Source: Natronincola ferrireducens (lineage in GTDB: Bacteria > Bacillota > Clostridia > Peptostreptococcales > Natronincolaceae). From it: a stretch of 64,000 bases of DNA. The stretch covers positions 1 through 64,000 of the forward strand of contig NZ_FNFP01000006.1 of the NCBI RefSeq assembly GCF_900100845.1, in the 5' to 3' direction. Below are positions 23,863 through 32,223 of this stretch, piece by piece (position 1 is the first letter of the stretch; every line of letters begins with the position of its first letter). Below the pieces are notes generated by a model, which had not been told where the DNA came from, made no database searches, and was given only the letters and a program-made list of their open reading frames with translations. The position numbers were made by a program, and so were the translations under genes.

Positions 23863-25296
23863 ATGCTTGAAAATAAGAATTTATTTGAATTACAAGGAAA
23901 ACACATACTACCATCAAGTTCAGTGGTAGAAGAAAAACTTAACAAGCTACTTCAAAATGATAAATTCAAGATAGTTGTTCTTGATGATGATCCTACAGGA
24001 ACCCAAACTGTACATGGAGTACATATATATACAAATTGGGATTATGAAAGTATATTAAAGGGATTTAAAGAAAAAAACAGAATGTTTTTTATCTTAACTA
24101 ATAGTAGGGCTTTTACAACTGTTAAAACAAAAGAGGTGCATGAAGAGATAGCCAAGAGTATTATTAGGGCTTCTGAGGAGACGGGTAAAAAGTTTATTAT
24201 TGTTAGCAGGGGAGATTCTACCCTTAGAGGACATTATCCTTTGGAAACTTTAGTTTTAAAAAATACTATTGAAAAAATTTCTGATATTAAAATAGATGGA
24301 GAGATAATAATACCATTTTTTCAAGAAGGAGAGAGATATACTGTAGATAATATACATTATGCTTATGATGGAGATGAATTAGTACCGGTTGCAGAAACAG
24401 AATTTGCAAAAGATAAAACTTTTGGCTATAGTAACTCTCATCTAGGTAAATGGATAGAAGAAAAGACGGAAGGTGAGTATAAAAGCCAAGACATTACTTA
24501 TGTATCTATCAAGGAACTTAGAGCATTAGAATATAACAACATTACAAATAAGCTTTTAAAAGTAGATAACTTTAATAAAGTAGTTGTAAATGCTTTAGAT
24601 TATATAGACATAAAAATTTTTATAACAGCATTAATGAGGGCAATAAATGAAAATAAAAATTTTATATTAAGGTCCGCATCCTCTGTAACAAAAATTATAG
24701 GAGGAATAAAAGAAAAATCTTTATTAAGTAGTGAAGAACTAATAGATAAAGATAATCCTAACGGAGGCGTGGTAATAGTAGGTTCTCATGTTAACAAAAC
24801 AACTAAACAGTTAGAAAATTTGATAGAACGTGTAGATATTGAGCCTATAGAGTTTAATCAACATTTAGTGTTAGATGATGAAGCTTTTTCTAAGGAACTA
24901 AATAGAGTAATAAACTTAGCAGAAGAAAGTATAGTACAGGGTAGAAATGTAGTTGTATTTACTAAGAGAGAAAGATTTGATTTAGGCACTACAAATAAGG
25001 AAGAGGAATTAATTATAGCAGTAAAAATATCTAATGCAATAACTAGTATTGTAGAAAGACTTAAGCTAAAGCCTTCGTTCATAGTGGGAAAAGGGGGTAT
25101 AACATCAAGTGATATAGCTACAAAAGGTTTAGCGGTTAAAAAAGCTTTAGTAATAGGACAGATTAGACCTGGCGTTCCTGTGTGGCTAACTGGAAGTGAA
25201 AGTAAGTTTCCAAATATACCTTATATTATTTTTCCAGGGAATGTTGGAAATGAAAATGATTTAACTGAAATTGTAAAATTGTTCAAAAGAAAGTAG
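23863..25296 (+). CDS. DUF1537 four-carbon acid-sugar kinase family
   Basis: This 477-residue kinase belongs to the OtnK/DtnK/YgbK family, known to phosphorylate threonate, erythronate or their 2-/3-oxo forms with ATP. The N-terminal substrate domain has VLDDDPTGTQTVHGVHIYTN and SRGDSTLRGHYPLETLV. The C-terminal nucleotide domain has VVGSHVNKTTKQL, GKGGITSSDIATKGL and PGNVGNENDL. Length is normal. The following class II aldolase begins 8 bases after it. A dehydrogenase-kinase-aldolase series is the expected logic for acid-sugar breakdown to a triose phosphate and a C1 or C2 unit. Confidence 0.9.
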   Translation: MLENKNLFELQGKHILPSSSVVEEKLNKLLQNDKFKIVVLDDDPTGTQTVHGVHIYTNWDYESILKGFKEKNRMFFILTNSRAFTTVKTKEVHEEIAKSIIRASEETGKKFIIVSRGDSTLRGHYPLETLVLKNTIEKISDIKIDGEIIIPFFQEGERYTVDNIHYAYDGDELVPVAETEFAKDKTFGYSNSHLGKWIEEKTEGEYKSQDITYVSIKELRALEYNNITNKLLKVDNFNKVVVNALDYIDIKIFITALMRAINENKNFILRSASSVTKIIGGIKEKSLLSSEELIDKDNPNGGVVIVGSHVNKTTKQLENLIERVDIEPIEFNQHLVLDDEAFSKELNRVINLAEESIVQGRNVVVFTKRERFDLGTTNKEEELIIAVKISNAITSIVERLKLKPSFIVGKGGITSSDIATKGLAVKKALVIGQIRPGVPVWLTGSESKFPNIPYIIFPGNVGNENDLTEIVKLFKRK

Positions 25297-25304
25297 GTCA
25301 AACT

Positions 25305-26144
25305 ATGCTATATACCCTAAAAGAAATATTTAATAAATATAAGGATTCTGCTATAGCTTCTTTTAATGTATACAATTTGGAAACTATACAAGCGGTAGCA
25401 AATGCTGCTAAGCTAGAAGATAAACCTGTTATTTTTGCATTTGGAGAAAGTTATTTTAGGTATGCTAACATAGAAGATATTGCTTTTGCTGTAAAAAGAA
25501 TAGTAAAAGAATTAGAATTAGATGCAGTACTTCATTTAGATCATGCAAAAAAAATTGAGAGTATAAGGCTAGCGCTAAATAATAACTTTACTTCGGTAAT
25601 GTATGATGGTTCGGCTTTAATTCTTGACGAAAATATTAGAAATACTATTGTTGCTAGAAATCTTTCCAAAGATTTTGGTGCTTCTTTGGAGGCTGAAATA
25701 GGATACTTAAATTCAGAGGATGGTAATGAAGACTATATAATAAGTTCAAAAGACTTTACAGATAGGAATATAGCAAAAGAATTCTCAGAAAAAACTTCAG
25801 TTGATGCACTAGCTATTTCAGTAGGAAATGTTCACGGAATATATAAAGGTACTCCTAGTTTAGATTTACAAAGAATAAAAGAGATATATGAATTAGTAAA
25901 TATTCCATTGGTGCTGCATGGAAGCTCGGGGATAGATGAATATCAAATTAATATGGCTATTAAAAATGGTATAAGAAAAATCAATGTGAATACAGATCTA
26001 GCAGTGTGTGCAGTCGGTGCAATGAAAGAAAGAATAAATAAAAGTAATAGACCTGAAAGATTAGAAAAACTTTTAGAAATAGCAACTAGAGAAATGCAGT
26101 CAGTAGCAAGAAAATATATAAGAATGATTAATAGTAATAATTAA
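25305..26144 (+). CDS. Class II fructose-bisphosphate aldolase family protein
   Basis: This 279-residue zinc aldolase of the FbaA/GatY/KbaY family has SFNVYNLETIQAVANAA, VLHLDHAKKIESIRLAL (zinc His and catalytic Asp), ASLEAEIGYL, SVGNVHGIYKG and LVLHGSSGIDEYQI, plus INVNTDLA for phosphate binding. The ribosome site is weak and spacing to the kinase is 8 bases, so they are coupled. It should cleave a ketose-phosphate-like product of the DUF1537 kinase rather than act in glycolysis; that is inferred from context. It is the last gene of the cluster. Confidence 0.9.
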   Translation: MLYTLKEIFNKYKDSAIASFNVYNLETIQAVANAAKLEDKPVIFAFGESYFRYANIEDIAFAVKRIVKELELDAVLHLDHAKKIESIRLALNNNFTSVMYDGSALILDENIRNTIVARNLSKDFGASLEAEIGYLNSEDGNEDYIISSKDFTDRNIAKEFSEKTSVDALAISVGNVHGIYKGTPSLDLQRIKEIYELVNIPLVLHGSSGIDEYQINMAIKNGIRKINVNTDLAVCAVGAMKERINKSNRPERLEKLLEIATREMQSVARKYIRMINSNN

Positions 26145-26150
26145 CTATAG

Positions 26151-26540
26151 ATATCCAACCTGATAGCTAACATTATTCAGTATTTTACACGAATTTCTCC
26201 ATATACTAAAGTTACCATTTTTACAAATAAAAAAGTCTACATTATTTTAGATAATGCAAGAGCTGATATAGCTATTTCAACAAAAAACCTTGAATAGGTA
26301 CATAAAAATCACTTAAAGCTAATATATCTTCCACCTTATTCTCCTAAGCTTAACCCTCAAGAGAATGTCTGGAATATACTAAAAAAATATTTCTATAGAC
26401 CTAGCTCAAGAGCTACCATTGATGAGCTATTCTATGATTTATGCTATGTTTATGACCATTTTAATTTTTCAAGCTTTAATATGAAGTCTCTAGTATATGC
26501 TAGAAATTATTATGAGTCAAAAGATTTCCATGATTTATAA
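26151..26540 (+). pseudogene. IS630-family transposase remnant
   Basis: The C-terminal DDE half is visible: NKKVYIILDNARADIA, LKLIYLPPYSPKLNPQENVW and NILKKYFYRPSS. A TAG at 26295-26297 interrupts the frame and the N-terminal half is missing. The Asp in ILDNA and the Glu in PQENVW are the second and third catalytic residues. It begins right after the aldolase gene. Confidence 0.8.
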
Positions 26541-26565
26541 GGTATAGCTTAAGCTTTCAACTTAG

Positions 26566-26601
26566 ATATCTTAATATTTATTATTATCAATATTAAGATA
26601 T
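26566..26601. terminator. Hairpin following the transposase remnant
   Basis: ATATCTTAATATT (26566-26578) pairs perfectly with AATATTAAGATAT (26589-26601). It may end the upstream catabolic transcript or be part of the old element end. A second hairpin follows: GCAAATGG at 26640-26647 pairs with CCATTTGC at 26661-26668. Apart from these and the repeats at 26901-26980, 26541-27214 holds no gene I can see. Confidence 0.45.
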
Positions 26602-26900
26602 ATTGCACGAGATTAGTGAAGAGTTATATTGATAGAAAAGCAAATGGGTGGCATGGTCATCCATTTGCCGCCCATCAAAAAGTTATAGGGAACTATAGAA
26701 AAGTATAGAAAGCTACTATACAATCTTTAGTTCCCTATATTTCAAGACTATTGTAAAATATAAAATGTTATATACATAGATGATAAAATAAACTGATGAA
26801 ATAAACGGCACACGTGGAGACAGTTGTGTTGATAGAGAAGAAGTAAGTTGTAATCAGTGAGTTACAAGATTTTAAATAAAAAACAGAATATAAACTATGT

Positions 26901-26932
26901 TCCCCTAGACCAGTGTTTAGGGGATTTTGCTT
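26901..26932 (+). terminator. Terminator-like repeat, copy B
   Basis: TCCCCTAGAC (26901-26910) pairs with GTTTAGGGGA (26915-26924) around CAGT, followed by TTTTGCTTT. About 100 bases upstream share words with the regions before copies C and D (GTTG, GATAGAGAAGAAGTAAGTTG, AATCAG). It is one of at least four related structures in the window. Confidence 0.65.
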
Positions 26933-26935
26933 TAG

Positions 26936-26980
26936 AGGGGGAAAGAAATTTTAGAGAATAAAGGTATTTTGCCAAACTAG
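26936..26980 (+). repeat. 40-base conserved element F, copy 1
   Basis: GAGGG, GAAATTTT, GAGAATA and AGGTATTTTGCCAAA occur in the same order and spacing here and at 30963-31004. The copies lie about 240 and 220 bases upstream of the genes at 27215 and 31226. There is no coding potential. It may be an upstream regulatory or RNA element. Confidence 0.5.
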
Positions 26981-27214
26981 AATATGAAATGTATAACAAT
27001 ATAATTGAAGTAACTTAGTCTACCTTACGTGTAAATTAATATAAATTCATTAAATAAGGGATGAATTAGTATATATATAGTCCATATTTTCAAGAGGATT
27101 TTATTGCAAATATTGTCACTATCCATAGTTATGTCAACCACTTATAATGTGTATATAAGAATAATTAGAAAATAGCGGAAATATGAGGAAAATATTTTAA
27201 AGTGAGGGGAATTT

Positions 27215-27766
27215 GTGAAAAAGCACTGGAACTGGAACGTCACTATAGAGAGAAGAAACTATAGGATAGACCTAGAGTATAATATAGGTTTAATTAGAAA
27301 CATGAAAATCCATGTCAATGGACATTTAGCGAAGCCCATGAAGATTAACAAAGGGGAAGAGGGAACTGATTATTTCTTTTTCATCAACAATCATGAATGC
27401 CGTATCTATAGTAGAGAAGGAGAAGATAATCTCCATTATAGCGTAGCCCTAAGAGGGGTGGATCTAATAACAGGAGAATCAGTAGAATATGTAAAAGCAC
27501 CACCCAAAGAGGAAGAGGTACAGGTAAAAATGACTAAAAAAGAAATGGCAGTGAGGGCTATTTCATTTATTGTCTCTGTATATCCTATTGTTATAGTACT
27601 TAATCCTATGATTGAAGGGTTTTTGAGGATATTGAATTGGGAGCCAAACGAAGTTGTTCGTGGGGGTATTGATAGTGGAGCTGGGGTGGCAATGTATACG
27701 ATAATTGCAAACTACATTGTTAAAAAGTTTAAAGGAAGAGGATTGCTAGAGAGAGGTGCAAAATGA
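27215..27766 (+). CDS. Unknown membrane-anchored protein
   Basis: This 183-residue protein has residues 1-105 soluble and beta-rich (WNWNVTIERRNYRIDLEYN and HECRIYSREGEDNLHYSVAL), with Trp and charged residues. Residues about 118-172 contain two hydrophobic segments (FIVSVYPIVIVLNPMI and SGAGVAMYTIIANYIV), followed by a basic tail. The GTG start has GAGGGG upstream. Its stop overlaps the next gene by 4 bases (ATGA), making an operon of small unknown proteins. I do not recognise a family. Confidence 0.7.
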   Translation: MKKHWNWNVTIERRNYRIDLEYNIGLIRNMKIHVNGHLAKPMKINKGEEGTDYFFFINNHECRIYSREGEDNLHYSVALRGVDLITGESVEYVKAPPKEEEVQVKMTKKEMAVRAISFIVSVYPIVIVLNPMIEGFLRILNWEPNEVVRGGIDSGAGVAMYTIIANYIVKKFKGRGLLERGAK

Positions 27767-28047
27767 AAAACACCTACTGGAAAGAATTTGCTGTTGAAAC
27801 CATTACACTGTTTATAATTTATATTGCACTTATACCGTTAATTCATATTCAGCGATTTTCCTTATTTAACCAAAACTTCACATTGAGGATAGTTGTCTAT
27901 ATTGAAAGTGCTATGTTCATAAATAAATACACTTCAAGATTTGTCATCAATAAACTTAAAAATAAGGGTTGGTTAAAAAATAAAAAACAGCTTAGTTGCC
28001 CCACAATACAGTTGATATTAAGAAAAGATGTTAAAAATGTTTGTTGA
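27763..28047 (+). CDS. Small unknown membrane protein
   Basis: This 94-residue protein has one clear hydrophobic helix (about 10-28, ETITLFIIYIALIPLIHI) and a weaker second (about 40-55), then a basic Lys-rich tail. It overlaps the previous gene by ATGA and the next by 20 bases, so all three are translated together. No homology is recognised. Confidence 0.6.
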   Translation: MKNTYWKEFAVETITLFIIYIALIPLIHIQRFSLFNQNFTLRIVVYIESAMFINKYTSRFVINKLKNKGWLKNKKQLSCPTIQLILRKDVKNVC

Positions 28048-28300
28048 TATAAACGTGAAAGTAACTGGCAATCAGGTAGTAATAACAGGTCCCCAAATCA
28101 AAACGAAGGAGGATGCTATTGGTGTCATGCTTCTCCATAAAGAAACCGACAGTGTTATTGGTCTTGGAGAGACAGAAGAAAGCCTGAAGGAGACCTATAT
28201 GGAGGCATTGAAAAATCTTTCAGTAAAAAAATTGATAAAGTTTAATATGAGGTTCTCAATACAGCAGAAGATGGATTGGGAAAAAGCTAGTTTAAGCTAA
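28028..28300 (+). CDS. Small unknown cytoplasmic protein
   Basis: This 90-residue protein has a beta-strand-rich start (VDINVKVTGNQVVITGPQIK) and a helical end. It overlaps the previous gene by 20 bases; ATG 28028 or ATG 28037 could be used and neither has a strong ribosome site. No transmembrane segment or motif is recognised. Operon position is the main evidence that it is real. Confidence 0.5.
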   Translation: MLKMFVDINVKVTGNQVVITGPQIKTKEDAIGVMLLHKETDSVIGLGETEESLKETYMEALKNLSVKKLIKFNMRFSIQQKMDWEKASLS

Positions 28301-28351
28301 AGGATAGCAGTCACCTTTATGGAGTAAAATTTAAAAATTGGAGTGAATCAA

Positions 28352-28705
28352 TTGAAAATTCCTAGTGAAATCCCATGGTTATCCTTCTTTCAGGCGGAAC
28401 CACAGTTGTTGGATGAAGATGCACCCTATTATTATAATCAGGTGAAATATGAATTTACCAATGGCAATCATGAAAAGTTTATTATGACCATGACACCCTC
28501 CTACAGTGAATTGAAGCTAGAGGTTTTTAATAGTGATACCAAAGAACTATTGGGGCTATTGGACTTAAAGAATGTTGAAGCCATAGAAATCCTAGGGGAT
28601 AGGAAGGAAGAGAAAAGAATTATGATCACCAGTCCCTATGGAGTCATAAAGATTGACCTTGCTCCTAAGTATAAAATTTTTATAAACCAACTGTTAGTAG
28701 ATTAA
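28352..28705 (+). CDS. Unknown small cytoplasmic protein
   Basis: This 117-residue acidic protein begins MKIPSEIPWLSFFQAEPQLL and contains a likely beta-sheet domain (LKLEVFNSDTKELLGLLDL, KRIMITSPYGVIKIDL). TTG 28352 is chosen because GGAG is 9 bases upstream, while GTG 28343 directly abuts that GGAG. No family is recognised. It probably belongs to the same set of small proteins as its neighbours. Confidence 0.55.
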   Translation: MKIPSEIPWLSFFQAEPQLLDEDAPYYYNQVKYEFTNGNHEKFIMTMTPSYSELKLEVFNSDTKELLGLLDLKNVEAIEILGDRKEEKRIMITSPYGVIKIDLAPKYKIFINQLLVD

Positions 28706-28761
28706 ATCTGAATTTAAAGGATTTTGGGTAAAAGTTCAGAAAAAATTAAGGAGAATAACTT

Positions 28762-29070
28762 ATGCAAAACATGATAAAAGACATGAAAGTGTTTTGGAAG
28801 AATGAATATTATAGGGGACTTACGATCTTTTTCCTCATTCCCCTTATATGTGAAATCATCATTTTTTCTTTTCTGTTCCCTGAACCCCTACCTTTTTATA
28901 AAACCTATAGTATTTTTGTTGTTCGGACAGGGATTTCTCTGATCATGCTATTTTTAACTTTTAAGGGTATTAAAATAGCTACTGTTTTAACAATCCTATT
29001 AGGATTATACTCCCTTCAGCAAATATTAGCGATTCTCATGGTATTTATAGGGGTTTTCTTAAAGAGTTAA
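28762..29070 (+). CDS. Small unknown membrane protein (three helices)
   Basis: This 102-residue protein has hydrophobic segments at about 20-40 (LTIFFLIPLICEIIIFSFLF), 48-66 and 70-98 (IATVLTILLGLYSLQQILAI). The ribosome site is AAGGAG. It is short, lacks motifs and is unrecognised. It follows the 28352 gene by 56 bases in the same orientation. Confidence 0.6.
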   Translation: MQNMIKDMKVFWKNEYYRGLTIFFLIPLICEIIIFSFLFPEPLPFYKTYSIFVVRTGISLIMLFLTFKGIKIATVLTILLGLYSLQQILAILMVFIGVFLKS

Positions 29071-29123
29071 AGGTTTGGAAGACTTCCATAGGTACATTCG
29101 ATAAAGGTAAGGAGAAATATACA

Positions 29124-29249
29124 ATGAACAACTTTTATGAAGCGAAAGTTAATAGAGAGAAAGAAGAACGTAGTCATTAGGGCTATGGCAGGAGGTATGA
29201 GACGAAATACTTTAATCAAAGGGCAATAGAATGGAGAATTGATCAATGA
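29124..29249 (+). pseudogene. Very short ORF broken by an amber codon
   Basis: After AAGGAG, an ATG opens 18 codons (MNNFYEAKVNREKEERSH), then TAG at 29178-29180, then the same frame stays open (GYGRRYETKYFNQRAIEWRI) until a TGA overlapping the next gene's ATG. The uninterrupted form would be a 41-residue basic peptide translationally coupled to the 29246 gene. A single nonsense mutation is the simplest reading. Confidence 0.4.
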
Positions 29250-30067
29250 AAAAAATAATAGGATTAGGTGTAATAAAAGGGACCTTAGGGTCCTTAATGA
29301 CGATGATTGTTTTTATAGTGGGAGGTTTAGTGCTTTTAGTAGGGTTTATAGTAGGATTTAGTTTATTGCACGGAATAATAGCAGGAGTCGATAATTTCTT
29401 TGAGAGAAGTGATTTTATTGCCTATATTATTCCCGGGAGGAATGTTATTTTGGGTATTATAGCCTTTGTTTTACTGGTGGTAGGGCTTCTTGGCATGAAA
29501 TTTATAACCCCTTCAGAAAAAGTAGATATACAGTTTGAAGAGGCTGATTTTAACCCCAAAGATCTTAACATCTTTTTAAAAGCCGTGTATATGCAGTTTC
29601 GATTTGAAACCCGTGTTTATGGAGCTTTGTGGCATTTTCTTGGTAAGCATAAAGGCAAGGTGCTTTCCCTTACCCTTACTACATCCTTACTACTGGGATA
29701 TTATAGCTTAACCGACTACAGTATCCTGTACCAAGACACCATTGTAAAACATAGCTTTTTCAATCCAAGGGGACAAACCTATAGCTGGGAGGATATAGAA
29801 GAAGTTCGGGTGGGTACTAAGGGAAAAAGAAATAACCATGATTATTACTATACTATTCAATTTAAAGATAAAACCATCATCAACTTAAATCCCCATACCA
29901 GCATCAATTCCCATACTTATGATTTTTATGATGATCTTCTTATGATTGACCATCGAGTAAAGGAATTAGGCATCCATAAAGTGATCGATAGGTCTAATTT
30001 AGATAAATTGGGAAGGGGCTACTATCCAGAACATTTAGAGAAGGCACGAAGGTTATTTGAGGATTAG
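29246..30067 (+). CDS. Unknown multi-pass membrane protein with PH-like C-terminal domain
   Basis: This 273-residue protein has two N-terminal hydrophobic helices (about 13-43 and 65-85), a soluble stretch, another helix at about 140-155 (VLSLTLTTSLLLGYYSLTDY), and a C-terminal beta-rich domain. That domain contains WEDIEEVRVGTK, YYYTIQFKDKTIINLN and a final helical basic tail, a pattern like bacterial PH-type membrane proteins. The function is unknown. Bases 30068-30213 after it contain no gene. Confidence 0.65.
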   Translation: MKKIIGLGVIKGTLGSLMTMIVFIVGGLVLLVGFIVGFSLLHGIIAGVDNFFERSDFIAYIIPGRNVILGIIAFVLLVVGLLGMKFITPSEKVDIQFEEADFNPKDLNIFLKAVYMQFRFETRVYGALWHFLGKHKGKVLSLTLTTSLLLGYYSLTDYSILYQDTIVKHSFFNPRGQTYSWEDIEEVRVGTKGKRNNHDYYYTIQFKDKTIINLNPHTSINSHTYDFYDDLLMIDHRVKELGIHKVIDRSNLDKLGRGYYPEHLEKARRLFED

Positions 30068-30243
30068 TTTGAAAGAAGAGTAAAAAAGCATCCTGATGAT
30101 TGGCAGATCCATAGAAAAATAGGAAAGAGATTGGTTTATAAGCTTAAGAAAAAGATAAAAAGAAATCCCATGTTGAAACTGTCGCTCTGATATCTAGAGT
30201 TTAGTAAAACCCACTACCGAGGATATGCTAATAAAAAAATATT

Positions 30244-30291
30244 AAAAGTGTAGAGAATAGGCTATAAGCTACCATAAGACTCTACACTTTT
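30244..30291. terminator. Intrinsic terminator after cupin copy 2
   Basis: AAAAGTGTAGAG (30244-30255) pairs with CTCTACACTTTT (30280-30291), with further T after it and A-run before it, so it can work on both strands. It is homologous to 8798-8841. Confidence 0.85.
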
Positions 30292-30299
30292 TTCAATAT

Positions 30300-30854
30300 T
30301 TAGCAATCAGGGTGTTTTTCAGCATCTGCTTTCGTTTTGTGTAGGGTCCCTCGAGGATGCTCAGGTGGGGCATAAATAGAGTACAATTTGAGGGGTGTAC
30401 ATCCTGTATTAATCAAATTATGCCATTTGCCAGCAGGAATAAATATTGCATAATCATCATAGACTTCAGCTTTAAAATCTAACTGATCTTTTGTATCCCC
30501 CATCATAACAATTCCCTGACCTTCTTCAATACGTATGAATTGATCATGGTCTTCATGGATTTCTAAACCGATATCGTCCCCAGACTGGATGCTCATCAAG
30601 GTAAGCTGCAAATATTCTCCTGTCCATAAAGCAATGCGGTAATAATCATTTTGTTTTGTAGCCTCTTCAATATTAACCACATAGGGACATGGCCCATAAT
30701 CCTTTAACTGAATAGGCTGTCTTCCATAGTCAGGATAATACATTGGTGGGTGCCCCCAATAGGGGGATTGATAAGGGTTATAATTATTATAGGGATGGTA
30801 TGGGTTACATACTGGTGGGTAAGGGTGTGTATATGGTTGGTATCCATTATTCAC
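30300..30854 (-). CDS. Cupin-domain protein with Tyr/Pro/Asn-rich N-terminus (copy 2)
   Basis: This 184-residue paralogue of the 8876 gene has cupin motifs GLEIHEDHDQFIRIEEGQG and FIPAGKWHNLINTG that are intact. The N-terminal 50 residues differ most: PYTHPYPPVCNPYHPYNNYN replaces a shorter version, and the last residues differ (HPDC against HYGY). GTG 30854 is chosen because AAGGAG lies 8 bases upstream, as in copy 1. The function is unknown; divergence confined to the ends suggests both copies are under selection. Confidence 0.8.
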   Translation of the reverse strand: MNNGYQPYTHPYPPVCNPYHPYNNYNPYQSPYWGHPPMYYPDYGRQPIQLKDYGPCPYVVNIEEATKQNDYYRIALWTGEYLQLTLMSIQSGDDIGLEIHEDHDQFIRIEEGQGIVMMGDTKDQLDFKAEVYDDYAIFIPAGKWHNLINTGCTPLKLYSIYAPPEHPRGTLHKTKADAEKHPDC

Positions 30855-30962
30855 ATTAATCACTCCTTCATGTCTTTGTTAATATCATATGCCATATTTT
30901 CACCATAGGTGATTAGACTTGTAGAAGATTTATTAACTCTTTTTCTTAACAAAACCAACCCC

Positions 30963-31004
30963 GGAGGGAAGAAATTTTGGAGAATAGAGGTATTTTGCCA
31001 AAAT
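30963..31004 (+). repeat. 40-base conserved element F, copy 2
   Basis: This is the second copy of the element at 26936-26980, with the same GAAATTTT, GAGAATA, AGGTATTTTGCCAAA order. It lies in the 355-base gap between the divergent genes at 30854 and 31226. The rest of that gap (31005-31205) shows only AT-rich sequence with no gene. Confidence 0.5.
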
Positions 31005-31225
31005 ATAATGGATAGCACCATCACCCAGCCATGAGTGCAATTCCAGCAATTTAAATTTATACTGAGTTAAAAGCTAAAAGATAGCAAAGTCATAATTATA
31101 GAATATAATACAGTGAAGAAAGAAACATATCCTTAAGTCTTAAAGGGCAGAAGTGAATCAAAGCCAACAGAGGACTAAGGGATATATGGATGTAGGTTTT
31201 AATTAAAAAGAAGGAGGAAGTGGAT

Positions 31226-31828
31226 ATGATACCTTATGTTAGTGCACCTTATGAATACTATCATGCTTATGATCCTGGACAATTTCAAATGCCAGCAACC
31301 CATGAGATGCAAGAAATGTATCAGATGTATGGGCAAAATTTTATATTAAACAATGTTGATGCAAGCCAACTCCAACCAATTTTAACAGATAATCCATCTA
31401 TTTCAACCTTGGTTTTATTCAAAGAATTATCAGGGTTCCCTAATTACGGAAACCCTAGTGGAAATGCTGATATTCTTTATAGAGGCAATCGAGGTGAATG
31501 GACCTTTGAAGTACCTGCCTTTTTCTTTATTCCTGGGCTTCTAAGGGCACAGCTCTATATTCGTGCTGTTTTAGATGACCGGGCTGCGACTCCAGTAGCA
31601 CAATATTCTGCTACCATTACTATTAATGGGAGAGTTGTTCACCGTGGTCCAGTTCCATTAGAGCATGGTAGACCCTTTGGGCAACCTTTTGTGAATTGGA
31701 GAACATTGATTTTTGATGTACCAGATATTAGGCGAGTCAATCGAATAGTCATTACAAATACCTCCACCGGTTTACCCGATGATTGGATTGGACTAGATTG
31801 GATGGAGATGAGATTCTTCCGTAGATAA
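31226..31828 (+). CDS. Unknown protein, possible coat or surface protein
   Basis: This 200-residue protein has no signal peptide. Residues 1-45 are rich in Tyr, Met, Gln and Pro (MIPYVSAPYEYYHAYDPGQF). Residues about 60-200 look like a beta-sandwich (ADILYRGNRGEWTFEVPAFF, YSATITINGRVVHRGPVPLE, VNRIVITNTSTGLPDDWIGL). ATG 31226, with AAGGAGGA, is preferred over GTG 31220. The aromatic N-terminus resembles that of the neighbouring cupin. A terminator follows. A spore-coat role is only a guess. Confidence 0.65.
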   Translation: MIPYVSAPYEYYHAYDPGQFQMPATHEMQEMYQMYGQNFILNNVDASQLQPILTDNPSISTLVLFKELSGFPNYGNPSGNADILYRGNRGEWTFEVPAFFFIPGLLRAQLYIRAVLDDRAATPVAQYSATITINGRVVHRGPVPLEHGRPFGQPFVNWRTLIFDVPDIRRVNRIVITNTSTGLPDDWIGLDWMEMRFFRR

Positions 31829-31846
31829 CTGTAAGTAGACTCCAGT

Positions 31847-31879
31847 AAACTCCCAGCAAACGGGAGTTTGCTGATTTTT
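31847..31879 (+). terminator. Intrinsic terminator
   Basis: AAACTCCC (31847-31854) pairs with GGGAGTTT (31862-31869), followed by GCTGATTTTT. It ends the 31226 gene. Confidence 0.75.
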
Positions 31880-32029
31880 GATAATTATTACCCTTCCATA
31901 AAAAATCAATAATTTCACTTAAAAATTGACACTTCCAACAAGTTCTAGAGCTTTTTATTGACTATCACGGGTAAACTTATCATTTACTATAAAAATACAT
32001 AGATAGTGTGTTGTGCTTATGGAGAGAAA

Positions 32030-32120
32030 TTAGTTGCAATCAGGAATTATAAGACTTAAGATAAAAGTCTAAAAAACAAGGTATAGACCTCCAGACCATA
32101 GGTTTAGAAGACTTTACTTT
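32030..32120 (+). repeat. Terminator-like repeat, copy C, with shared upstream words
   Basis: The stem is weaker than in B, D and E: CAGACC/GGTTTAG pairing at 32092-32107 with flanking GAC and GAAGAC, then TTTACTTT. The preceding 60 bases (TTAGTTGCAATCAGGAATTA and TAAGACTTAAGATAAAA) align with those before copy B (TAAGTTGTAATCAGTGAGTT, AAGATTTTAAATAAAA). It lies 100 bases before the DUF4397 gene. The gap 31880-32223 has no gene. Confidence 0.45.
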
Positions 32121-32223
32121 AGAGAAAAACATCCTGTAGTTTGTATAATGAAAGCATTAGAGGAAGTGTAGCAAGTAATAAGTTTTCTTCATATATTGTA
32201 GTACAAATGAAAGGAGGGAGAAA

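Larger units (their letters stand above)
30214..30898. repeat. Duplicated segment, copy 2: orphan hypE tail + terminator + cupin gene + leader
   Basis: CTACCGAGGATATGCTAA at 30214-30231 encodes LPRIC and stop, identical in meaning to the hypE C-terminus at 8767-8784, but there is no hypE upstream here. The same AATAAAAAA, terminator, cupin gene and leader follow. The segment therefore descends from a hypE-cupin junction, either by duplication of the 8.8-9.4 kb locus or from a second hyp locus elsewhere. Confidence 0.8.
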
